The notes: generated by a model not told the origin, from the sequence alone. Shown: positions 1 to 6,697, counted from the stretch's first letter. The stretch: 19,262 nt of DNA from DAOTWY01 sp003696565 (GCA_034435635.1 DAOTWY010000151.1:1-19262); one strand, 5' to 3'. Made by a program: numbers and translations.

Positions 1-167
1 ATGACGGGATTGGGTTTGCACCGCCGCATGATGCGGATGTACCCCAGGAAGTGATTGATGAAGTGCAGGCAGTCTTTGAAATGCTGAAATCTGGTGAGCT
101 GGATACCGGCGTGGATGGGTTGACTGGCGAATTGCTGGAACCAGTAACAGAAGAATCTGGTTCATAA
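1..167 (+). CDS. C-terminal end of a BMP-family ABC transporter substrate-binding protein (partial)
   Basis: An open frame enters from the left edge, with codons in phase with base 3, and ends at TAA 165-167; about 54 residues are visible. The segment begins DGIGFAPPHD, continues with VPQEVIDEVQAVFEMLKSGEL and ends in an acidic tail. This resembles the end of BMP/PnrA/Med-type lipoproteins, which usually finish with a 'GLAPFHD...VP..V...V......I..G.I' pattern. Those proteins bind nucleosides or related ligands outside the membrane for an ABC importer. The start, signal peptide and most of the fold lie outside the window, so ligand and operon partners cannot be judged. A strong hairpin follows 18 bases later, so this is the last gene of its unit. 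The family call rests on a short tail only. Confidence 0.6.
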   Translation, partial: DGIGFAPPHDADVPQEVIDEVQAVFEMLKSGELDTGVDGLTGELLEPVTEESGS

Positions 168-184
168 ATTTCATCACAGAATCA

Positions 185-224
185 AAAAAGCGGTTGCCAA
201 TATATGGTAACCGCTTTTTGTTTT
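185..224. terminator. Bidirectional rho-independent terminator
   Basis: A 14-bp stem (185-198 with 206-219, one G-T wobble) has an A-tract on its left flank and a T-tract on its right. It can therefore stop transcription from both sides: the BMP gene on plus and rny on minus, whose stop codon is at 230-232. Confidence 0.88.
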
Positions 225-229
225 ATACC

Positions 230-1792
230 TTATTTTGCGTAATCAACTGCTCGTGTTTCACGGATGACATGAACTTTGATTTGACCGGGGTATTGCATGG
301 TCTCCTCAATTTGTCGGGCGATATCACGGGCTAGGCGCAACGCAGAAAGATCGTCAACCACGTCCGGGCGGACGATAATGCGTACTTCTCGCCCCGCTTG
401 TAGCGCGTAACTTTGCTCAACACCTTCAAAACTTGTGGCAATTTCTTCCAGTGTTTTCACCCGTTTAATGTAAGATTCAAGGCTTTCTCTCCGGGCACCT
501 GGGCGTGCGCCAGAAATTGCATCTGCGGCTTCTACGATATATGCCTCAACACTTTCATGTTCCACTTCATGATGATGGGCAGCAACTGCGTTTAAGATTT
601 TACGGTTTTTAATACCATGCCGTTTTAGGAATTCCGCCCCGATAATGGCATGTGTCCCCTCAACTTCATGGTCGATCGCTTTGCCGATGTCATGGAGCAG
701 CCCACCGGCTTTAGCCACTTCCACATCTGCCCCCAATTCAGCCGCGATCATCCCTGCCAGATGCGCAGTTTCGATTGAATGGGCATGTTGATTTTGTCCA
801 TAGCTAGTACGGAAGCGTAACATGCCTAATAACCGGATAATCTCTGGGTGCAGCCCATGCACACCGGTCTCGTACGCGGCGCGTTCGCCTTCTTCTCGGA
901 TGTTATTTTCGACTTCAGCGCGGGCATCTTCAACCAATTTCTCAATGCGTGCTGGGTGAATACGTCCATCTGTGACCAATTTTTCCATCGCACGCTTGGC
1001 AACTTCCCGCCGGACTGGGTCAAAACTGCTGATTGTTACCGCTTCTGGCGTATCATCAACGACAACATCCACCCCAGTGGCGAGTTCAAATGCACGGATA
1101 TTCCGCCCATTCCGCCCGATGATGCGTCCTTTCATCTCATCGTTAGGAAGCGGTACAACACTCACTGCAATCTCACTGACATGCTCTGAAGCAAGTCGTT
1201 GAACAGCCAACGCGATAATATCGCGAGCGCGGGCATCAGCTTCTTCACGGGCTTCTGCCTCAACCTGGCGGATGATGCGAGCGATGTCATTACGGGCTTC
1301 TTTCTCGGCGCTTTGTAGCAGTTCAGCGCGCGCCTCATCTTGTGTCATCTGGGCGATGCGCTCCAGCTCCTCCATGCGTGTGGTTTCCATCCGCTTGAGG
1401 TCATTTTCCCGCTTATCTAGGTTGCTTTGCCGCTTATTAAGGTTCTGTTCGCGTTTTTCTAAGCGTTCAAACCGGCTGTCTAGGTCATCGCGCCGCCGTT
1501 GCAACCGTTCTTCTTCGCGATCAAGATCACGGCGGCGACGGGCGATAGTTTCATCTGTTTCACGCTGAAGGGCTTTGATCTTCTGCTCTGCGTCGCGTAA
1601 AGTATGTTGCGCCTCTTGTTTGGCTTGCTCAATAATTTTTTGAGCTTCTTGCTCTGCGAGTTGTATACGATTTTTCCCTTGACGTGTCTGATAATTGGTT
1701 AAGCCCCAAATACCGAGCGCGGCACCAACTACCAGACCCGCTAGGGCAAGTAGAATGCTTTCGGGTCCCATGACTGCTAACGGTTCGTGCAA
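230..1792 (-). CDS. rny: Ribonuclease Y
   Basis: Membrane-anchored endoribonuclease that starts bulk mRNA decay. The 520 residues match the length of Bacillus RNase Y. In order: a hydrophobic anchor at about 9-32; a long charged coiled coil at about 35-200; a KH RNA-binding domain with GRNG at 226-229 and the conserved DDTPEAV stretch; and an HD domain with H338, H367-D368 and H406, where GLLHDIGKAIDHEVEG is near-invariant. The C-terminus RETRAVDYAK is also family-typical. The start is uncertain. The listed start is TTG at 1790-1792; an in-frame ATG follows at 1769-1771. The only strong SD (AAAGGAGG, 1812-1819) is about 19 nt from the TTG and further from the ATG. It lies 35 bp downstream of recX on the same strand, so they are probably cotranscribed. 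Confidence 0.96.
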   Translation of the reverse strand: MHEPLAVMGPESILLALAGLVVGAALGIWGLTNYQTRQGKNRIQLAEQEAQKIIEQAKQEAQHTLRDAEQKIKALQRETDETIARRRRDLDREEERLQRRRDDLDSRFERLEKREQNLNKRQSNLDKRENDLKRMETTRMEELERIAQMTQDEARAELLQSAEKEARNDIARIIRQVEAEAREEADARARDIIALAVQRLASEHVSEIAVSVVPLPNDEMKGRIIGRNGRNIRAFELATGVDVVVDDTPEAVTISSFDPVRREVAKRAMEKLVTDGRIHPARIEKLVEDARAEVENNIREEGERAAYETGVHGLHPEIIRLLGMLRFRTSYGQNQHAHSIETAHLAGMIAAELGADVEVAKAGGLLHDIGKAIDHEVEGTHAIIGAEFLKRHGIKNRKILNAVAAHHHEVEHESVEAYIVEAADAISGARPGARRESLESYIKRVKTLEEIATSFEGVEQSYALQAGREVRIIVRPDVVDDLSALRLARDIARQIEETMQYPGQIKVHVIRETRAVDYAK

Positions 1793-1827
1793 AATATGCC
1801 GAAACCGCTAACCTCCTTTCTTGTATG

Positions 1828-2469
1828 CTAGTCTTGTTCATCGTCTTGTTTAAATGTCAGTTCGTTTTCTAACTGCTGAAGGACATCGCGGATGACATCA
1901 TAAGCAAACCCACGACGTTGCAGATAACTGCCAACCTTTTGATAAAACGTCTGACGGTCAGCCACCTTTAAACTTCTGACTTTGTTTTGGGCAGCACGAT
2001 AAGCCGCATCATAGGTATCATATGAATCTAGCACAGACTGAATAATGGATTCAGCGATACCTTTTTGACGGAGTTCATAGCGCAACGCCATCACCCCACG
2101 TGGGTTAAATTCATGGCGATTTTCAACCCAATACTTGGCAAATGCCTCGTCATCAAGATAGCCCAGGGCGTTCAGACGTTCAATGGCTGCTTCGATTACG
2201 ACTTCATCAAATTTTTTACTGAGATTATTGCGGACTTCTTTACCACTGCGGGGACGATAACTCAAAAAACGGACAGCATGGTCAACCGCACGATGCACAT
2301 CATCCACACGGCATAACTCAGCAATGTCTTGTTCGGTTAATTGCTGACCTTTTTTTAAGCGGGCGGCTTCAATCAACGTTAAGCTAAAGGCATATTCACC
2401 ATCAATGAACACATTGACCCGCTCTTTATTCCGTTTTTGAATTTCCAAGGCGGTGATTACGCCCATCAT
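1828..2469 (-). CDS. recX: Regulatory protein RecX
   Basis: Small all-helical modulator that binds RecA filaments and limits recombinase activity. The 213 residues show the RecX three-helix repeats: RPRSGKEVRNNLSKKF..VIEAAIERLNALGYLDDEAFAKYWVENR (about 92-137), then the KGIAESIIQSVLD segment, then a third repeat ending in a helix rich in Q and E. Two adjacent ATG codons (2467-2469, 2464-2466) follow an AGGGA SD by a few bases, so the start is secure to within one codon. It is unusual but not unknown for recX to be away from recA; here it leads the rny unit. An atypical structured leader precedes it. Confidence 0.93.
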   Translation of the reverse strand: MMGVITALEIQKRNKERVNVFIDGEYAFSLTLIEAARLKKGQQLTEQDIAELCRVDDVHRAVDHAVRFLSYRPRSGKEVRNNLSKKFDEVVIEAAIERLNALGYLDDEAFAKYWVENRHEFNPRGVMALRYELRQKGIAESIIQSVLDSYDTYDAAYRAAQNKVRSLKVADRQTFYQKVGSYLQRRGFAYDVIRDVLQQLENELTFKQDDEQD

Positions 2470-2663
2470 TTGTCCCTAAACGCAAAAACCGTAATCATCT
2501 TGATTACGGCTGGTAGTTTCAGAATGTGCCAATACAAACCAGACCGGAAAACACGGTGGCATGTCTGCTTATTTAGTTGGTTACAAATAACTCATCCAGC
2601 AAAAAAACGGGCACATCTACCCTATAATCGGGTAGGAAAATTCTTAACAGCCATAATCTCACT
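2470..2663 (-). promoter_or_regulatory. Candidate structured 5' leader of recX-rny
   Basis: About 190 bases without a gene, AT-rich. Read on the minus strand it holds several complementary segments. The 12-nt stretch 2610-2621 can pair with 2524-2530 plus 2512-2516, leaving a 7-nt bulge. A 6-bp hairpin (2617-2622 with 2630-2635) competes for part of the same sequence. A 6-bp AT hairpin sits inside (2569-2574 with 2585-2590). A 9-bp hairpin followed by T5 ends the region. I recognise no known riboswitch. The structure is read by eye and could be chance pairing in AT-rich DNA. Confidence 0.3.
2484..2510 (-). terminator. Terminator-like hairpin just upstream of recX (possible attenuator)
   Basis: A perfect 9-bp inverted repeat (2489-2497 with 2501-2509, 3-nt loop) is followed on the minus strand by five T (2484-2488). 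It stands only about 15 bases ahead of the recX start, with no minus-strand gene close upstream. The 3' arm TGATTACG could instead pair with CGTAATCA inside recX codons 3-6 (plus-strand 2454-2461), which would put the SD and start codon in a loop. Confidence 0.5.
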
Positions 2664-2669
2664 AAATAA

Positions 2670-2698
2670 ACTTTAATCAAAAACAGATAAATAATCAA
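2670..2698 (-). promoter_or_regulatory. Candidate sigma-70 promoter for recX-rny
   Basis: On the minus strand TTGATT (2693-2698) and TAAAGT (2670-2675) are separated by 17 bases, each matching consensus at 4 of 6 positions. Transcription would begin near 2663 and give a leader of about 190 nt. Other weak AT-rich matches nearby make this tentative. Confidence 0.33.
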
Positions 2699-2701
2699 GT
2701 G

Positions 2702-2731
2702 TTGCGCAATATCCGCCCATATGATTACAAT
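2702..2731 (+). promoter_or_regulatory. Candidate sigma-70 promoter for the SDR gene
   Basis: TTGCGC (2702-2707), an 18-base spacer, then TACAAT (2726-2731). The predicted start near 2738 leaves a short leader carrying the AAAGGA SD at about 2743-2748, ahead of ATG 2758. Confidence 0.4.
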
Positions 2732-2757
2732 GAACCACCGAGAAAGGAACAAGGGGT

Positions 2758-3525
2758 ATGGCAAAACGAATTCTCGTGGTAGGCGGAGGGACATTAGTAG
2801 GAGATAACATTGCTGCGGCGTTGTTATCAGAAGGGGCAGATGTCACGTTGTTGGTCCGCCCTGGTGCAGAAGACCGTCTAGGACCATTGGCGAAGCGGAC
2901 ACGTTGGTATACAGCTGATGTGTGGGATACAGCTAGCTTGCGCGGGCGGGCGCGTGGTGCGGCTGTTGTCATCAACACCATCGGCAGCTTATTGGCAGAC
3001 CCCAAACAAGGTTTAACCCATCATCGCTTAAATTTTGTGAGTGCGCGGCATATTGCTGCCATGTGTGTTAGTGATGGCGTGCCGGAGATGATTTTATTAA
3101 GTGCGGCATATGCTCCTTGGTTAAGCCGCTCTTATATTCAATCCAAACGAGAGGCAGAAAGATACCTAGTGCGGGTTGGAATTACTGGGACAATTATCCG
3201 TGCGCCACTAGTGTACATCCGTGGGCAAAAACGCACACCTTTTTTTGAACTTATCTCGCTGATTGGTAACCGTATCCCGTTTCGGTGGACACCGTTGGGG
3301 CAAGTTGCTCCCATACCGGTTGATGTTTTGGCGCGTGGTGTGGCGCGTATCGCACTCAGTGATGAACGCAAAACAATTTATCGTGCATCGGATTTACGCC
3401 GGCTTAATCGTAAAGATGAGTTGTTGTTAGATTGGCAAGCACACTTACAAGATGGACAAACGGAACGCCCTGCGGATTGGCTACCAGAGGACGCACCGTT
3501 TGGTTGGTTTCCGCCAGAGTATTAA
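2758..3525 (+). CDS. Atypical SDR / NAD(P)-binding epimerase-like protein (NDUFA9-like)
   Basis: A 255-residue Rossmann-fold protein of the atypical short-chain dehydrogenase group, related to NDUFA9 and NmrA-type proteins. The strand and nucleotide-binding loop are at 4-15 (ILVVGGGTLVG); the usual TGxxGxxG has Thr in place of the middle Gly. D54 sits in the ADVWD segment expected after the third strand. A Y126-x3-K130 pair (YIQSK) lies in the position of the SDR catalytic pair, followed by the typical TIIRAPLVYI strand. The substrate is not evident; such proteins often act on quinone-linked or isoprenoid/sugar substrates or serve as assembly factors. Its own promoter and SD precede it. Its stop overlaps the stop of the convergent gene by four bases. 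Confidence 0.75.
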   Translation: MAKRILVVGGGTLVGDNIAAALLSEGADVTLLVRPGAEDRLGPLAKRTRWYTADVWDTASLRGRARGAAVVINTIGSLLADPKQGLTHHRLNFVSARHIAAMCVSDGVPEMILLSAAYAPWLSRSYIQSKREAERYLVRVGITGTIIRAPLVYIRGQKRTPFFELISLIGNRIPFRWTPLGQVAPIPVDVLARGVARIALSDERKTIYRASDLRRLNRKDELLLDWQAHLQDGQTERPADWLPEDAPFGWFPPEY

Positions 3526-4214
3526 TCCTGGATGTTGAGTGTGATCCCGTAGGCGGTTTGAGTGCTATTGGCTTCACCAGCGGTAACGGGTACATCAATA
3601 TACATCCCCCCAATTTCATTTATATCACCCATTTCGCCTAGTTGATAAGCCTGTAACTTAATACGGATTTCATCATAACTACCAGGGCTAATCAGCGTGT
3701 GTTGTGCGGCACTATTGTTAGTTAGGCTGAATAGAATGTCTTGTGGGGTAGATGGTTCGCCATTTAATACCGATAACCGCACCAATATGTCCACCTCATC
3801 ATGGGGGTGTGTGGCGGGGTGAAATCCGATAGTAATGGGAGCATCCTGATTTACTTTCATGCTCATCGGGACAACAGCCACCATCCGGCGGGGGATGACA
3901 TGAGTTGTTCTGACGGGGGATGATTTTTCAGCGGGGGCAGGGTTAGCAGTGGCGGTAGCATCATAAGCGGCGAGTTCTTCCGCTGCATCCTGTCCCTGGT
4001 CAGATAGACGATATACCATATCACCATCCATCAGAATATAACCTTTTGTGACTAAACGACGGATTGCTTTGCTAAAGCTGCGATCCGATAAACCTAATGC
4101 ATCACATAGGGTATCTGCATCAGCGGTGATGATGTCATTTTGCCCAAAATACCGGATAATATCAAGCGCACCAGGTAAAGGTTGTAGTGTTTTAAGGTGA
4201 AATGGTAGTTCCAT
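3522..4214 (-). CDS. Winged-helix protein with an unrecognised C-terminal beta-rich domain
   Basis: 230 residues, no signal peptide or membrane segment. Residues 10-85 read as a winged helix: a recognition-type helix LSDRSFSKAIRRLVTKGYI, then a wing (MDGDMVYRLSDQG) as in MarR-like or replication-initiator-like DNA-binding domains. An Ala/Pro-rich linker follows (about 86-103). The remaining 125 residues alternate hydrophobic strands and turns and suggest a beta-sandwich; I do not recognise this domain. The gene lies 37 bp downstream of the nucleotide-sugar dehydrogenase on the same strand and may be cotranscribed with it. The SD is weak. The role could be a regulator with a C-terminal sensor domain, but the sequence does not settle this. 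Confidence 0.7.
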   Translation of the reverse strand: MELPFHLKTLQPLPGALDIIRYFGQNDIITADADTLCDALGLSDRSFSKAIRRLVTKGYILMDGDMVYRLSDQGQDAAEELAAYDATATANPAPAEKSSPVRTTHVIPRRMVAVVPMSMKVNQDAPITIGFHPATHPHDEVDILVRLSVLNGEPSTPQDILFSLTNNSAAQHTLISPGSYDEIRIKLQAYQLGEMGDINEIGGMYIDVPVTAGEANSTQTAYGITLNIQD

Positions 4215-4251
4215 AACTCATAAGCTCAACGATGATGAACACACAAAATTA

Positions 4252-5553
4252 TTATAATGGAATGACACGCGCTTTACCCTTAAGTTTCTCTGTCGCGCTA
4301 CGTGTATCCACCACTACTTTACTATGATCTAAAATATGCTGCCAGTTGAATATACTATGATCCGTTATAATCACAACACAATCCGCATCTTCTAGTAACT
4401 TTTCACTATAAGGCGTATTATGAATGATATGAGCATCCTCTAAGCGTATACTTGGGATATAAGGATCATGATAAACCACATCTGCCCCTTTGTTTATCAA
4501 TAAGCCGATGATATCAAGCGCGGGGCTTTCTCGTACATCGTCAACATCACGCTTATAAGCTACACCCAACACCACAATCCGAGATCCACGTACTGATTTA
4601 TGTTCATCATTGAGCGCGTCGATCACCTTATCCACTACATATAATGGCATTGAGGTGTTGATCTCGCTGGCAAGTTCAATAAAACGCGCATTGTAGTTAA
4701 GTGTTTTCAGTTTCCAGCTCAGGTAATGTGGATCAACCGGAATGCAGTGCCCGCCCAAGCCAGGACCAGGATAGAACGGCATAAATCCGAATGGTTTGGT
4801 GGCAGCCGCGCGGATTACCTCCCACACACTGATCCCAAGCTTGTCACACATAATTGCCATTTCATTGACTAATCCAATATTGACAGCACGGAAGGTGTTT
4901 TCTAACAGTTTGACCATTTCTGCAGTTGTTGGGGATGACACAGGCACAATCGTATCTACGGCATGACTATAAAGTGCGTGGGCTAGCTGTGTGCAAGTTG
5001 GAGTAACACCGCCGATCACTTTTGGGGTATTTCTTACGCCGAAGGTCTTATTTCCTGGGTCAATTCGCTCTGGAGAAAAAGCGATGTAAATTTGCTCACC
5101 AACGGTGAAACCCCGTGCTTCTAATCTTGGACGCACGATTTCATGGGTGGTACCGGGGTAGGTGGTGCTTTCTAGGATAATTAACATATCTTCATGGCTA
5201 ATTTCAGCCACAGAATTTACAGCACTAATCACATAAGACATATCTGGGTCTTTTGTTTTGCGGAGTGGGGTCGGCACACAAATATTGACAGTATCTGCTT
5301 GTTTCAGATCATTATAATCTGTGGTGGCACGTAGTTTGCCGGATTGGACAAGTGGGGCAAGTGTTTCACTTGGAATATCAGGGATATAGCTTTTCCCAGC
5401 GTTTAGTTGTGAGACTTTGTCCTCATCCAAATCAAGCCCGATGACGTGAAGACCCGCTTTTGCAAATTCAACGGCAAGCGGTAAGCCGACATAACCTAAC
5501 CCAACAATGCTAACGATTGCCGTTTTGTTTTGAATACGTTCTAGTAAAGACAT
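4252..5553 (-). CDS. Nucleotide-sugar dehydrogenase (UDP-GlcNAc/ManNAc or UDP-glucose dehydrogenase family)
   Basis: NAD-dependent four-electron oxidation of a UDP-hexose(amine) to its uronic acid, supplying sugars for surface glycans. 433 residues with all family marks: GLGYVG (18-23) for NAD; CVPTP; EST...PGTT (128-136); FSPERIDPGN (159-168); KLLENTFRAVNI with K215 and N219; catalytic Cys270 in GGHCIPVDP; and YKRDVDDVRESP in the C-terminal domain. The SPERIDPGN and FYPGPGLGGHC forms fit the WbpA/WecC/WbpO branch better than classical UDP-glucose dehydrogenase, but the substrate cannot be fixed. Start chosen at ATG 5551-5553 because GAGGG lies five bases upstream; a TTG four codons earlier lacks an SD. 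The start and SD lie inside a large inverted repeat. Confidence 0.92.
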   Translation of the reverse strand: MSLLERIQNKTAIVSIVGLGYVGLPLAVEFAKAGLHVIGLDLDEDKVSQLNAGKSYIPDIPSETLAPLVQSGKLRATTDYNDLKQADTVNICVPTPLRKTKDPDMSYVISAVNSVAEISHEDMLIILESTTYPGTTHEIVRPRLEARGFTVGEQIYIAFSPERIDPGNKTFGVRNTPKVIGGVTPTCTQLAHALYSHAVDTIVPVSSPTTAEMVKLLENTFRAVNIGLVNEMAIMCDKLGISVWEVIRAAATKPFGFMPFYPGPGLGGHCIPVDPHYLSWKLKTLNYNARFIELASEINTSMPLYVVDKVIDALNDEHKSVRGSRIVVLGVAYKRDVDDVRESPALDIIGLLINKGADVVYHDPYIPSIRLEDAHIIHNTPYSEKLLEDADCVVIITDHSIFNWQHILDHSKVVVDTRSATEKLKGKARVIPL

Positions 5554-5558
5554 ATAAT
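5530..5558 (+). promoter_or_regulatory. Possible antisense promoter at the start of the dehydrogenase gene
   Basis: On the plus strand TTGAAT (5530-5535) and a perfect TATAAT (5553-5558) are exactly 17 bases apart. The -35 box lies in coding sequence of the opposite gene, so chance is possible. It points toward a 24-codon frame (5600-5674) that has its own SD. Confidence 0.25.
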
Positions 5559-5605
5559 CCCTCAAAGATGAGTTTGAGTTAACACAATGAGGTGATTATA
5601 TGTCT
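5548..5605 (-). promoter_or_regulatory. Inverted repeat enclosing the RBS and start codon of the nucleotide-sugar dehydrogenase
   Basis: Arms 5548-5564 and 5588-5605 are complementary over 17 bp, interrupted by one unpaired base (5593), with a 23-nt loop. In the minus-strand transcript the right arm pairs with TGAGG plus GATTATATGTCT, which is the SD, the spacer and the first codons (ATG TCT) of the dehydrogenase. A transcript reading through from the PDZ gene would have the translation start buried. The left mRNA arm also contains TATAAT on the minus strand (5595-5600), so a transcript starting just past it would lack that arm and leave the RBS open. Confidence 0.6.
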
Positions 5606-5623
5606 ACGGTAACGAATCAAGTA

Positions 5624-5639
5624 GGGGAGAATTCTCCCC
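5624..5639. repeat. Perfect 16-base palindrome GGGGAGAATTCTCCCC
   Basis: Located 15 bases beyond the stop of the PDZ gene and 70 bases ahead of the dehydrogenase start. As RNA it makes a 6-bp GC-rich stem with an AATT loop but has no T-tract on its 3' side on the minus strand, so it is a poor intrinsic terminator. It may be a dimeric protein-binding site or a weak 3' barrier. Confidence 0.45.
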
Positions 5640-5653
5640 GAAAAATAAACATG

Positions 5654-6697
5654 CTACATATCTGTCCCTGGTAATTCAAATGCTGCACGCCGGCTTACCG
5701 GGGCTAAAGTGACTTCAATTTGTAATGTTTCAGCGTCTCGTAACACATCTAATGTCACGGTATCGCCTTCTTCATAGGCATATAACCGGTCTGAAAGTGT
5801 GCGTTCGGCATCCACAACATCCCCATCCACAGCTTGGATAATGTCACCAACCATTAAGCCAGCGGCTTCTGCCGGGGAATCTGGGAGGACATCAGTGATA
5901 AGCGCGCCTTCATCCACGATTTCATAACCCACACCTAGCACAATCCGTTGCTGAGGCATCCTAAACTCAAAACCGTCACCAAATGGCATGTTGTGATCGC
6001 CTTCACCAAATGGTGGCATAAAATCGCGTGGCATTCTACCATCAAAACGCATCATAGGGGCAAGCTCTACAGTTATTTCAAGCGTTTCGCCGTCACGTTC
6101 AACTGTTAGCGTGACCTGTCCCTCTTGTATATTCGCCAGCAATGCGGTGATGAGTGATTCCGGTGTTGTGATGTCCTCATCATTGATTGCTACCAATATA
6201 TCACCGACTTGTAAACCGGCTGCTTGTGCAGGTGAGCCTTCAATGACCTCATCTACCACCAACCCCTCATCAGTTTCGTTAACCCGTACTCCTAGGAATG
6301 CTCCATGCATGTTTATCGGCGGGGTGCGCAACGTAATTTGTGGCTCGGTTGGACGTTCGCCCAGCGTCACATCAATATCCAGGCTTTCGTCATCACGGGT
6401 GATTGTCACGGTGATCGTTTCACCAACTGCAAAACTGTTAACTACATCTCGGATGGTTTGCACAGTGACAGGTTCACCATTGATTGCAGTGATGACATCG
6501 CCATCTTGTAAACCAGCCTCATCTGCTGGGCTATCTGGCAATACTTGGATGGTGATTGCTTCATCATTTGGGTCAAATTGAATGCCGAGGAAAGGACGTG
6601 GCGCATCCGGTGATGTGGGTTCTGGTGTTTCTTCCTGAGCCATTACCATACTAGATAGTGATATGATCAAGGCAAATATCAATATGAGACGTTTCAT
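5654..6697 (-). CDS. Secreted protein with three PDZ domains and no protease domain
   Basis: 347 residues. A Sec signal peptide occupies 1-20 (MKRLILIFALIISLSSMVMA, cut before QEE). A short Pro/Thr-rich linker is followed by three PDZ domains of the HtrA/DegP type at about 36-112, 133-213 and 252-333. Each has an FLGI/FLGV or VLGV carboxylate-binding loop and an 'SPA..AGL..GD.I.A..G' core. A Met/Pro/Phe/Asp-rich linker (about 214-250) separates the second and third. No trypsin-like His-Asp-Ser region exists. PDZ domains bind C-terminal tails, so a substrate-capturing or scaffold role outside the membrane is likely. Start chosen at ATG 6695-6697, with AGGAGG ten bases upstream; the longer open frame adds 20 residues before the signal peptide and is disfavoured. 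Confidence 0.85.
   Translation of the reverse strand: MKRLILIFALIISLSSMVMAQEETPEPTSPDAPRPFLGIQFDPNDEAITIQVLPDSPADEAGLQDGDVITAINGEPVTVQTIRDVVNSFAVGETITVTITRDDESLDIDVTLGERPTEPQITLRTPPINMHGAFLGVRVNETDEGLVVDEVIEGSPAQAAGLQVGDILVAINDEDITTPESLITALLANIQEGQVTLTVERDGETLEITVELAPMMRFDGRMPRDFMPPFGEGDHNMPFGDGFEFRMPQQRIVLGVGYEIVDEGALITDVLPDSPAEAAGLMVGDIIQAVDGDVVDAERTLSDRLYAYEEGDTVTLDVLRDAETLQIEVTLAPVSRRAAFELPGTDM

Noticed and set aside
848..1568. Plus-strand open frames (113 and 98 residues, the latter Ser/Arg-rich) opposite rny
   Set aside because: They mirror the conserved KH and coiled-coil coding of RNase Y; no SD and low-complexity translation.
2617..2635. TATAAT inside CTACCC-TATAATC-GGGTAG as a plus-strand promoter with operator
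   Set aside because: No -35 box at 16-18 bases upstream, and a better candidate promoter lies closer to the SDR gene.
3522..3525. Four-base overlap of convergent stop codons as a functional signal
   Set aside because: A shared TTAA is a common outcome of compact convergent genes.
5600..5674. 24-codon plus-strand frame annotated as a gene
   Set aside because: It has an SD and a promoter-like pair, but both arise from the inverted repeat and it overlaps a real gene; kept only as a finding.
6111..6581. 156-residue plus-strand frame
   Set aside because: Lies opposite the repeated PDZ coding; its Ser/Thr/Pro-rich translation is a by-product of the repeated domains.
5750..6590. Tandem DNA repeat
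   Set aside because: Similarity comes from three diverged PDZ domains at the protein level, not from a recent DNA duplication.
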